6,025 nt of DNA from Propionibacteriaceae bacterium (GTDB lineage Bacteria > Actinomycetota > Actinomycetes > Propionibacteriales > Propionibacteriaceae): the NCBI GenBank assembly GCA_021323255.1, contig JAJTCL010000184.1:1-6025 (forward strand), given 5' to 3'. The notes beneath the pieces were generated by a model, which saw only the letters and a program-made list of their open reading frames with translations, had not been told where the DNA came from and ran no database searches. The position numbers and the translations under genes were made by a program. The stretch's first letter is position 1; each line of letters starts with the position of its first letter. Shown piece by piece: positions 1 through 5,695 of this stretch.

Positions 1-282
1 GGCTTCACCGTGCTGGTCTTCTGCCAGCTGTTCAACTGCTTCAACGCACGCTCCGGAACCGTCAGCGCGTTCCGCCACCTATTCGTCAACCGTTGGTTGT
101 GGGGCGCCATCGCACTCTCCACGGTCCTCCAGATTGCGGTAGTCCACATTGGGTTCCTCAAGACCGCCTTCGGCACCGTGCCGCTGAGTTGGGACCAGTG
201 GCTCGTCTGCATCGCGATGGGCAGCATAGTGCTCTGGTTCAGTGAGCTCCGGAAGCTGGTCGCCCGCTCGATCCGCCGCTGA
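1..282 (+). CDS. P2-type cation-transporting ATPase, C-terminal fragment (5' end outside window)
   Basis: The frame is open from the first base (Gly-Phe-Thr...) to a TGA at 280-282, giving the last 93 residues of a larger protein. The stretch NCFNARS near residue 16, followed by a conserved Asn-Arg-Trp-Leu-Trp and an Ser-x-x-Leu-Gln helix, is the pattern of the Cation_ATPase_C domain (Pfam PF00689) of P2-type Ca2+/Mg2+ pumps. Hydrophobic segments at about residues 1-12, 33-54 and 66-82 fit the last transmembrane helices, and the protein ends in a basic cytoplasmic tail (RKLVARSIRR). The phosphorylation and nucleotide-binding domains would lie upstream, outside the window, so the ion cannot be assigned. 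CtpF-like pumps of actinobacteria are one possibility. The gene converges on the lsr2 remnant with only 4 bases between the two stop codons. Family assignment is firm; substrate is unknown. Confidence 0.85.
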   Translation, partial: GFTVLVFCQLFNCFNARSGTVSAFRHLFVNRWLWGAIALSTVLQIAVVHIGFLKTAFGTVPLSWDQWLVCIAMGSIVLWFSELRKLVARSIRR

Positions 283-300
283 CCACTCAGTTGCCGGCGG
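273..300. terminator. Hairpin spanning the convergent stop codons (possible bidirectional terminator)
   Basis: CCGCCG at 273-278 pairs with CGGCGG at 295-300. Directly inside it CTGA (279-282) pairs with TCAG (287-290) around a CCAC loop, leaving a four-base bulge (291-294). The structure covers the stop codon of the ATPase and that of the lsr2 remnant. Neither side has a T-run, so termination is inferred from position and folding only. Confidence 0.35.
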
Positions 301-604
301 CCTTATAGCGCTCAACTACTTCAGTCGAGATGCGTCCACGGCTATTGACGTCAATGCCATTCGCTTTGGCCCACTTCCTGATCGCCTTGGTATCAACTTG
401 CCGGATGACGCCGATTTACGCGCGCGCCTGCTGCCTACCTTGCGGCCATGGCAATGAAGTCGCCCAGGCTGTTACGGAGCCGATTGGCATTGCGGTCGGA
501 CACGTCGATCTCGTATTCGATGCCATCAAGGGCGAATCGAATGGTCTGCGTCGCGTCCGAGCCATCGATGTCGTCCTGAAGACTCGTCAAACCCTGGTCG
601 CTAT
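287..604 (-). pseudogene. lsr2: Degenerate lsr2 (nucleoid-associated xenogeneic silencer), start lost and three frameshifts
   Basis: The minus strand reads as a full-length Lsr2 protein only when frames are joined. Part 1 (590-604) reads x-A-T-R-V and has ATA where the ATG belongs. Part 2 (438-587) reads T-S-L-Q-D-D-I-D-G-S then RFALDGIEYEID, the N-terminal oligomerisation domain, and runs into a TAG at 435-437. Part 3 (about 398-438) gives the basic linker VGSRRARKSASSGK. Part 4 (287-397) gives VDTKAIRKWAKANG then NSRGRIS and ends at TGA 287-289; this is the C-terminal DNA-binding domain with its RGR minor-groove motif. Each junction fits loss of one base. Adding three bases restores 107 codons including the stop, about the usual Lsr2 length. 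A purine-rich GGGGAAGAAAGAAG lies just upstream of the lost start. Lsr2 normally bridges AT-rich DNA and silences acquired genes. Intact long frames elsewhere in the window argue against general sequencing error. A TTG at 588-590 could still start a 51-residue N-terminal-domain peptide. Confidence 0.88.
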
Positions 605-698
605 GGCTCTTCTTTCTTCCCCGTCTGTGCTAGATGAGAAATCGTAGCTTGCTAACCAGGAATCGTCGTATTGACATCGAGCGGTTTCAGTATCCTGA
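605..698. other. AT-richer spacer between FMN reductase and lsr2 remnant
   Basis: The 94 bases between the reductase stop and the lost lsr2 start contain no gene. The two sequence lines covering this area (601-720) are about 47-48% GC by count, well below the ~68% counted within copB. No convincing promoter is visible on the minus strand. A TTGACA at 671-676 on the plus strand lacks a well-spaced -10 element. Confidence 0.6.
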
Positions 699-1268
699 CT
701 ACTGTCGTGGGATAACTGTGAGCACTCGCTCGATATGGGTACGGAATTCGCGCATAAAGTCGCTCAGGAAAGCTGCAGTCGCGTCGTTAGTGACCTCACC
801 ATCATTGGTGAAGACCTCAGATGAGTAGTGAATATAGGCCTCCGGAGCGGTCATCTGCCGGGCGTTGCAAAAGCTAAGAACTCCGCGGAGACTCTGCTGA
901 GCAACGGCTGTGCCGATCTGGCCGATCGAGGCGCCGATGACCGCGGCAGGAATGTGATCGAAGGAGTTTTGACCCCATGGCCGCGATGCCCAGTCGATCG
1001 CATTTTTCAAGGCCCCGGGAATGGATCGATTGAACTCGGGAGTGACGAAGAGCACAGCATCTGATTTCCCGATTGCTTCCTTCAAGGCAATCGCCTCAGG
1101 TGGGTAGCTATCGTCGTAGTCCTGGCTGTACAGCGGCAAGTTGTTGATCGGTAGCTCGCTGAACTCGAGATCTTTTGGTGCCAGGCGGATGAGCGCTTTT
1201 GACAGTATGCGGTTGATGGACTTCGACGAGAGACTCCCGACGAAATAGCCGACCTGGTAGGTAGTCAT
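699..1268 (-). CDS. NAD(P)H-dependent FMN reductase / NADPH-dependent oxidoreductase (flavodoxin-like fold)
   Basis: This 189-residue protein belongs to the NADPH-dependent FMN reductase family (PF03358; ChrR/YieF/azoreductase-like), soluble flavoproteins that use NAD(P)H to reduce flavin, quinones, azo dyes or metal ions. GSLSSKSINR at residues 11-20 is the FMN-phosphate-binding loop after the first beta strand. TPEFNRSIPGALKNAIDW at 76-93 is the family's hallmark segment. GASIGQIGT at 112-120 fits the later flavin-contacting loop. Length matches the family (about 180-200). The ATG at 1266-1268 is well supported: GAAGGAG lies 5 bases upstream on the minus strand. The gene diverges from copB and is followed 94 bases on by the lsr2 remnant. 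Its GC (about 53-58% in sampled lines) and looser third-position choice differ from copB, suggesting a separate origin. The substrate cannot be read from sequence; quinone or metal reduction in stress defence is an inference. Confidence 0.9.
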   Translation of the reverse strand: MTTYQVGYFVGSLSSKSINRILSKALIRLAPKDLEFSELPINNLPLYSQDYDDSYPPEAIALKEAIGKSDAVLFVTPEFNRSIPGALKNAIDWASRPWGQNSFDHIPAAVIGASIGQIGTAVAQQSLRGVLSFCNARQMTAPEAYIHYSSEVFTNDGEVTNDATAAFLSDFMREFRTHIERVLTVIPRQ

Positions 1269-1582
1269 GGCAACTCCTTCGTAGTTTGACCGGAGACGAT
1301 GATTTCAGGTTAGGACGCGGGCAGCCAACTCCTCCGATCGCTGTTCGCATCAAGTAAGCGTCTTGCTCTTCCCTGCTGTCGAGCACCACTGTGTTCGGGA
1401 TTGACAGCAGCGACACTTTCCGTGCGACCCCGATCTCCAGTGATCGTCAATTGTCGGCGCAACCGACCCAGAACACTTAATGCCGGGCTGGTTCGGCGCC
1501 GGTATCGCCGCACCGGCATAGACGACGAGTCTCTGCCAATCGTAGGGCAATCGAACGGCATTCCGCGCTTCTGAATTACCAC

Positions 1583-1606
1583 GGTGCCCGCTCTGCATGC
1601 GGCACC
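1583..1606 (+). promoter_or_regulatory. Inverted repeat in the copB upstream region
   Basis: GGTGCC at 1583-1588 is matched by GGCACC at 1601-1606. Allowing one bulged C (1587), CCGC (1588-1591) also pairs with GCGG (1599-1602), giving an 8-bp stem with a 7-base loop. It lies about 70 bases before the copB ATG. It could be a repressor operator or a structured leader element. No known regulator motif is recognised and no T-run follows, so its role is unknown. Confidence 0.35.
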
Positions 1607-1631
1607 CGCAGTATCAGCAAGGAGTCGAGTG

Positions 1632-1646
1632 ATGGCTGTACCGTAG
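1632..1646 (+). other. Possible four-codon leader ORF (Met-Ala-Val-Pro-stop) upstream of copB
   Basis: ATG GCT GTA CCG TAG is preceded by AAGGAG at 1619-1624, seven bases from the ATG. copB itself has the same AAGGAG at 1663-1668, also seven bases before its ATG. The repeat of an ideal ribosome binding site and spacing 44 bases apart is suggestive of a translated mini-ORF, but a run this short may be chance. Confidence 0.25.
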
Positions 1647-1675
1647 AAGCCGGTGCGGCTACAAGGAGCAACACC

Positions 1676-3814
1676 ATGGAGCACCGCGATCACCAGCATC
1701 CGCGTCCCGTACAGGCAGCAAATCACGGCAAACATGCCGAACCTGCCGCGGAGCGTGCTGGCCATGAGGTCCACCATGGTGGGCACCAAAGTCACGCTGG
1801 TCATGGCGGCCACGCCGACCATGCAGCGCAGTTCCGCGACCTGTTCTGGGTCTCCTGCGCGCTCGCTCTCCCGGTCGTGTTCTTCAGCGAGATGGTGGCG
1901 AATCTGCTCGGGTACGCCGTGCCGGGCTTCCCCGGTGCTTCATGGATCTCGCCGGTGCTCGGCACGGTCCTCTTCTTCTATGGCGGCCGCCCGTTCCTGA
2001 TCGGTGGCTGGAGCGAGCTTCAGGCGCGCCAACCAGGAATGATGCTGCTGATCTCGATGGCGATCACGGTCGCCTTTCTGGCTTCCTGGGCGACCACTAT
2101 GGGCATCGGCGGCTTCGACCTGGACTTCTGGTGGGAGCTCGCCCTGCTCATCGTCATCATGCTGCTTGGCCACTGGCTGGAGATGCGCGCGTTGGGCGCG
2201 GCCTCCGGGGCGCTGGACGCCTTGGCCGCGCTGCTGCCCGACACCGCCGATCGGGTCTCCGGTGACCGTATCGAAGTCGTGCCGGTGGCCGAACTGGCGA
2301 AAAGTGACGTCGTCCTGGTCCGCACCGGTGGCCGGGTGCCCGCGGACGGCACGGTCGTGGACGGGCGGGCCGAGGTTGACGAGTCGATGATCACCGGAGA
2401 GTCTCGGACCGTCTCTCGTGGTCAGGGCGACTCGATCGTCGCAGGGACGGTGGCGACGGACAGTGCCCTCCGGGTCCGGGTGACGGCAGTGGGTGAGGAC
2501 ACCGCGCTCGCGGGGATCCAGCGACTGGTCGCCGACGCGCAGTCGTCGTCCTCGCGGGCGCAGGCGCTGGCCGACCGTGCGGCGGCCTTCCTGTTCTACT
2601 TCGCCGCCGCCGCCGCGGTCACCACGTTCACCGTGTGGACCGTTCTGGGCGAGATGGACGACGCGGTCACCAGGGCCGTGACCGTGCTGGTGATCGCCTG
2701 CCCGCACGCCCTGGGGCTGGCCATCCCGTTGGTCATCGCGATCTCCACCGAACGCGCCGCCCGGGCGGGCGTTCTGGTCAAGAACCGGATAGCCCTAGAG
2801 CGGATGCGCAGCGTCGATATCGTCTTGTTCGACAAGACCGGCACCCTGACCCAGGGCCAGCATGTCGTGACCGGTGCCGTGACTGTGAACGGCGTCACCG
2901 ACACGGAGCTGCTCAACCTCGCCGCGGCGGTCGAGGCCGACAGCGAGCACCCCGTCGCGCGCGCCATCGTCCACGCGGCCAACGGGTCCGCAAGGCACGC
3001 CCGTGACTTCCGATCCCTGCCTGGACGTGGCGTCCAGGCGGTCGTGGACGGTGAGCGGGTCGCGGTCGGCGGCCCCGGGCTCCTCCAAGAACTCGGTGCC
3101 GACGTACCCGCGGTGCTTGCATCCCGGACCCGCGGCTGGGCCGAGCGAGGCGCCTCGGTCCTCCACGTGATTAAAGGCCATGAGGTGATCGGGGCCATTG
3201 CCCTGGAGGACGCGCCGCGCGAGGAGTCCAGGCAGGCCGTCGACGCCCTGCACGCAGACGGCCTCAACGTCGCGATGATCACCGGCGACGCGCATCAAGT
3301 CGCCGCCGCGGTCGCCGCTGACCTCGGGATCGACGAGGTGTTCGCGCAGGTGCTTCCCCAGCACAAGGACGCCAAGGTGAACGAGCTCCAAAAACGCGGC
3401 CACCGCGTGGCGATGGTCGGCGATGGCGTGAACGACGCCCCCGCGTTAGCTCGCGCCGACGTCGGCATAGCGATCGGCGCCGGCACGGATGTGGCGATCG
3501 AGTCCGCCGGCGTCGTCCTGGCGTCCGACGACCCCCGAGCGGTGCTGTCCGTCATCGAGCTGTCCAAAGCCAGCTACCGCAAGATGTGGCAAAACTTAGT
3601 CTGGGCGACTGGATATAACGTGGTGGCGATTCCGTTGGCTGCCGGTGTGCTGGCCTTCGCCGGAGTCGTGCTCTCGCCGGCGATGGCGGCCGTTCTGATG
3701 TCGGCGTCGACCATCGTCGTGGCGCTCAACGCGCAACTGTTACGCCGCCTCGACCTCGACCCAGCGCGGCTCGCGGGCAGCAACCCAATCGGTGACCATG
3801 CCGCCACCTCTTAA
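1676..3814 (+). CDS. copB: P1B-3 (CopB-type) heavy-metal-transporting ATPase with His-rich N-terminus
   Basis: This 712-residue integral membrane pump exports a heavy metal, most likely copper (Cu2+ or Ag+ by family precedent), using ATP. The first 49 residues hold 13 histidines and no HMA-type CxxC domain, which is typical of P1B-3. Eight membrane helices fit at about 56-78, 88-107, 121-139, 146-169, 302-325, 332-357, 640-664 and 668-690. The transport motif in helix 6 is Cys342-Pro-His344 (CPH, not CPC). Catalytic motifs are all intact: TGES 240-243 (actuator), DKTGTLT with phospho-acceptor Asp386, SEHP 423-426 (nucleotide binding), GDGVNDAP from 582 (hinge). Helix 7 GYNVVAIPLAAG and helix 8 MSASTIVVALNA are the group's signatures. 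The ATG is supported by AAGGAG seven bases upstream. It stands alone on the plus strand, divergent from the FMN reductase, with no adjacent metal sensor or chaperone. Metal specificity is inferred, not shown. Confidence 0.93.
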   Translation: MEHRDHQHPRPVQAANHGKHAEPAAERAGHEVHHGGHQSHAGHGGHADHAAQFRDLFWVSCALALPVVFFSEMVANLLGYAVPGFPGASWISPVLGTVLFFYGGRPFLIGGWSELQARQPGMMLLISMAITVAFLASWATTMGIGGFDLDFWWELALLIVIMLLGHWLEMRALGAASGALDALAALLPDTADRVSGDRIEVVPVAELAKSDVVLVRTGGRVPADGTVVDGRAEVDESMITGESRTVSRGQGDSIVAGTVATDSALRVRVTAVGEDTALAGIQRLVADAQSSSSRAQALADRAAAFLFYFAAAAAVTTFTVWTVLGEMDDAVTRAVTVLVIACPHALGLAIPLVIAISTERAARAGVLVKNRIALERMRSVDIVLFDKTGTLTQGQHVVTGAVTVNGVTDTELLNLAAAVEADSEHPVARAIVHAANGSARHARDFRSLPGRGVQAVVDGERVAVGGPGLLQELGADVPAVLASRTRGWAERGASVLHVIKGHEVIGAIALEDAPREESRQAVDALHADGLNVAMITGDAHQVAAAVAADLGIDEVFAQVLPQHKDAKVNELQKRGHRVAMVGDGVNDAPALARADVGIAIGAGTDVAIESAGVVLASDDPRAVLSVIELSKASYRKMWQNLVWATGYNVVAIPLAAGVLAFAGVVLSPAMAAVLMSASTIVVALNAQLLRRLDLDPARLAGSNPIGDHAATS

Positions 3815-3858
3815 CAAGCAAGCTCTTCAGTCACGCGTGGCGTCAAAAGTCGGGTCCC
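3815..3858. other. Short convergent gap between copB and the baeRF fragment
   Basis: Forty-four bases separate the two convergent stop codons. The only structure seen is a weak ACGC-GTG-GCGT stem at about 3833-3843. There is no clear intrinsic terminator for either gene. Confidence 0.4.
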
Positions 3859-4428
3859 TCACCACCGCAGGAGCGCGCCGATGCCCGCGGCGTCGCCAAG
3901 CACGCCGTCGGCGGCACCCTCGACGGGGCTGACCCGGGCTCGGGTGGAGAGCGCCCGCTCGACGAGCCGCTCGGTCAGCCGCGGCCCGGCTGTGGCTGCT
4001 TCGTTGCCTGCGCCGACCTCTTCGTCCGCGTACAAGGCTCCGTCGGCGCCCACCGAGCCGATGTAGCGGACCTCTGGGTCGTAGACCAGATGGGCGACCC
4101 GGCCGGCGTTCAGTGCCGCGATCACCTGGGACAGTCCGAGCGCGCCAGCTTGGCTGAGCCCTGCATCCCGCACCTGCTCAAGCAGCCGCCACTCGCGAGA
4201 CGCGTGGTCCTCATGCAGCTGCTCGGTGACCGCGGCCAGCAGTCCCCCGTCATCGAGTCCCGTGAGCACCCGGGCGTCGCGGATCACCTTGTCATGGAGC
4301 GGGGCGGGGAGTTTCACGGCAACCGGTTCCGTCCATCGCTCACCGCCGCTGACGAGGATCCGTTCCAGAGCGACGCTGCGCATGATCGGGTGCAACGACC
4401 AGCTGACACCCTTGTGACCGGAGATCAC
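3859..4428 (-). CDS. N-terminally truncated baeRF (eRF1-like, Rv2629-type) protein, C-terminal domain
   Basis: This 189-residue protein resembles the C-terminal half of baeRF proteins, bacterial relatives of eukaryotic/archaeal release factor eRF1 that include mycobacterial Rv2629. The segment ERILVSGGERW (22-32) fits the last strand of the middle domain. LGLSQVIAALNAGRVAHLVYDPEV (97-120) and the ending ARVSPVEG...GIGALLRW (164-189) fit eRF1 domain 3. Family members I recall are roughly 370 residues, so the N-terminal domain and most of the middle (catalytic-loop) domain are absent. The frame begins at a GTG (4426-4428) whose bases overlap the TGA of the upstream FUSC gene (GTGA), favouring translational coupling. 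The nearest AAGGAG is 14 bases upstream, too far to be ideal. ATG at 4381-4383 is an alternative start. A role in ribosome rescue or dormancy is only family precedent. It may be a decayed remnant rather than a working protein. Confidence 0.7.
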   Translation of the reverse strand: MISGHKGVSWSLHPIMRSVALERILVSGGERWTEPVAVKLPAPLHDKVIRDARVLTGLDDGGLLAAVTEQLHEDHASREWRLLEQVRDAGLSQAGALGLSQVIAALNAGRVAHLVYDPEVRYIGSVGADGALYADEEVGAGNEAATAGPRLTERLVERALSTRARVSPVEGAADGVLGDAAGIGALLRW

Positions 4429-5498
4429 ATATCTTTCGGTGGCTCCTTGTCCGAGTCGGGATGAACAGCGCGGAGTGCTTGCTCCGGTTCCATTCCAGCG
4501 AAGACCATGACGTCGATCGCGATCATCCGGACGGCGGCGCAGGCGTCGGCCAGAGCGGACTGGGCGGGTACGGCGGCGCCGTGCACGATGAGCCAGGAGG
4601 CGAGGTCCAGGGCGCGGTCGGCGGCACGTTGTCGGGCGGGGCCATCGCCCGGATCCCGGGCCATGTCAGCCAGGGCGGTTGCTAACTGCCGAATTGCCGG
4701 CGCTAGTGAGTGACGTTCCTGATCGGTGGTCGCCATGGCGGTCCGGGCCAGCATGACGCCACTGCCTGCGAGCAGGTCCAGCTGATCGGCACGCTGCTTT
4801 TCGAGTGCCACCTGTGCAGCCCTCATCCGCCAGGTCAAGGAGTGACGCACGATCCGGGCGCCGGCCGCGCGGACTGTGTTGAGAGCGACCAGATCGTCGC
4901 GCAGTGCGCGTAACTGGCGTGTTGCCTGGTCGGCCAGCTGATGGTTGTTTTGTTCAAGAGCGTCGGCGGTGAGCCGTAGGCCCTCGGCCAGGCTCGACAG
5001 CACGGCACCTTCCGCGCGACGGAGCAGTCGAAGCGGCTCGGGTGCGAACAGCAACTGGCTGAAAACCAACGCCACTCCAACACCGATCAGCGCGTCAAGC
5101 AACCGCTCCCACCCTTGTTCTTGGCTTCCGAAAGTGGTGATGAGCACGGCACTCACAGCCGCTTGAGCCACGACGATGGGTTGATCGTCCACCGCCCGTG
5201 CGATCAGCATGGCGAAGAAGGTCGCCAGCGCCAGAGTCCATACTCCGCCACCGGCGAACTCCACCACCAACTCAGCGACTGCAATGCCGACCACTACCCC
5301 GATCAACAGCCGGACAGCGTTCGACCCTCTGCGCCCGAGAGTGACGTTAAGACCCACAATGGCCGCGATCGGCGCGAAGAAAGGCTCGGGGTGTCCAGCG
5401 AACCGCACCGCGATCACCCATGCGGCTACAGCCGCGGCGGTCTGCTGCGCAATCGGCCAGACTGAGCCTGCCCATCGGCGAAGCACCGTTTCCATCAT
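4425..5498 (-). CDS. FUSC / aromatic acid exporter (ArAE)-like membrane protein
   Basis: The protein has six predicted membrane helices in its first ~155 residues (about 16-34, 39-56, 62-82, 86-103, 107-125, 132-152), then a ~200-residue soluble, Ala/Leu/Arg-rich helical domain likely to form coiled coils. This is the architecture of FUSC/ArAE proteins (PF06081/PF13515 type), half-size relatives of AaeB and YccS, thought to export aromatic acids or other small compounds. The motif PFFAPIAAIVGLNVTLGRR spans helix 2 and the following loop and is typical of the family. I start at ATG 5496-5498 (357 residues) because AAGGG lies nine bases upstream; the longer frame from GTG 5505-5507 (360 residues) would have that site directly abutting the start codon. 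ATG 5493-5495 is also possible. Its TGA overlaps the GTG of the baeRF fragment, so the two are probably one transcript. otsB lies 197 bases upstream on the same strand. Substrate is unknown. Confidence 0.85.
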   Translation of the reverse strand: MMETVLRRWAGSVWPIAQQTAAAVAAWVIAVRFAGHPEPFFAPIAAIVGLNVTLGRRGSNAVRLLIGVVVGIAVAELVVEFAGGGVWTLALATFFAMLIARAVDDQPIVVAQAAVSAVLITTFGSQEQGWERLLDALIGVGVALVFSQLLFAPEPLRLLRRAEGAVLSSLAEGLRLTADALEQNNHQLADQATRQLRALRDDLVALNTVRAAGARIVRHSLTWRMRAAQVALEKQRADQLDLLAGSGVMLARTAMATTDQERHSLAPAIRQLATALADMARDPGDGPARQRAADRALDLASWLIVHGAAVPAQSALADACAAVRMIAIDVMVFAGMEPEQALRAVHPDSDKEPPKDM

Positions 5499-5695
5499 CC
5501 GTTGCACCCCTTGGTCGATCCGCCAGGTGGGCCTCTTCTGCGTATGTGCCGTCGAGGGTCGTCAGACCTCGACGGGCGGCTTCCGCCGCGCTGGAGACAT
5601 CACCCTAGATACTCGTCTGCGGCCATATTCGGCACTCAACTTCATCTGCAGTGAGGTTTCCGCCGCGGACGTGTACTTGGGGACCGCCGGGGTGG
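5499..5695. other. Intergenic region between otsB and the FUSC gene
   Basis: These 197 bases lie between two minus-strand genes. They hold the strong hairpin at 5549-5575, and a 10-base direct repeat TTCCGCCGCG at 5581-5590 and 5658-5667. A promoter for the FUSC gene probably lies here, but no well-spaced -35/-10 pair stands out. A TAGGGT on the minus strand, near 5610, is a weak -10 candidate without a -35. Confidence 0.5.
5549..5575 (-). terminator. Strong hairpin between otsB and FUSC gene (terminator or operator)
   Basis: CCGTCGAGG at 5549-5557 is exactly complementary to CCTCGACGG at 5567-5575. With G5558 bulged, TC (5559-5560) pairs with GA (5565-5566), so the stem reaches 11 bp around a GTCA loop. 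It lies about 120 bases beyond the otsB stop and about 50 bases before the FUSC start. No T-run follows on either strand. It may be a U-less actinobacterial terminator for otsB, a structured leader, or a dyad operator for the FUSC operon. Confidence 0.5.

Larger units (their letters stand above)
1269..1675. other. Divergent intergenic region between FMN reductase and copB
   Basis: These 407 bases separate two divergent starts and hold no gene that I can support. Frames crossing it on both strands give arginine/serine-rich translations without a recognised motif or ribosome binding site. It contains an inverted repeat GCCGGT/ACCGGC (1498-1503 and 1512-1517), a stronger hairpin at 1583-1606, and a short leader ORF at 1632-1646. 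A TTGACA at 1401-1406 has no matching -10 at 16-18 bases. I found no recognisable CsoR, CueR/MerR or ArsR/SmtB operator by eye, and no metal-sensor gene. GC is intermediate (60% in the line 1381-1440). Confidence 0.6.

Noticed and set aside
287..604. Programmed ribosomal frameshifting in lsr2
   Set aside because: Three separate shifts plus a lost start codon in a ~107-codon gene, with no slippery heptamer seen, fit decay far better than programmed recoding.
330..647. Plus-strand frame of 105 codons
   Set aside because: It lies opposite the lsr2 remnant. The coding signal (Lsr2 homology) is clearly on the minus strand.
671..696. TTGACA...TATCCT as a plus-strand promoter
   Set aside because: The spacer is only 14 bases and there is no plus-strand gene downstream until copB.
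1267..1336. Near-repeat CAACTCCTTCG / CAACTCCTCCG at about 1271 and 1326
   Set aside because: Eleven bases with one mismatch; the first copy is simply the reductase ribosome binding site. Too short to claim a duplication.
1401..1429. TTGACA as a -35 box for copB
   Set aside because: No acceptable -10 hexamer lies 16-18 bases downstream, and it is about 270 bases from the start codon.
1310..1822. Minus-strand frame of 170 codons across the reductase-copB intergenic region
   Set aside because: It begins inside the copB coding region, antisense to the His-rich tail, and its translation has no recognisable motif. A degraded gene here cannot be excluded but is not supported.
1940..2707. Long minus-strand open frame (255 codons) opposite copB
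   Set aside because: It is antisense to a complete, motif-intact ATPase. Its translation is Arg/Asp/Gly/His-rich low complexity, as expected from high-GC antisense codons, and it has no domain.
2596..3403. Minus-strand open frames of about 200-230 codons opposite copB
   Set aside because: Antisense shadows of the ATPase catalytic domain with Ser/Thr/Ala-rich or Arg-rich composition and no ribosome binding site or motif.
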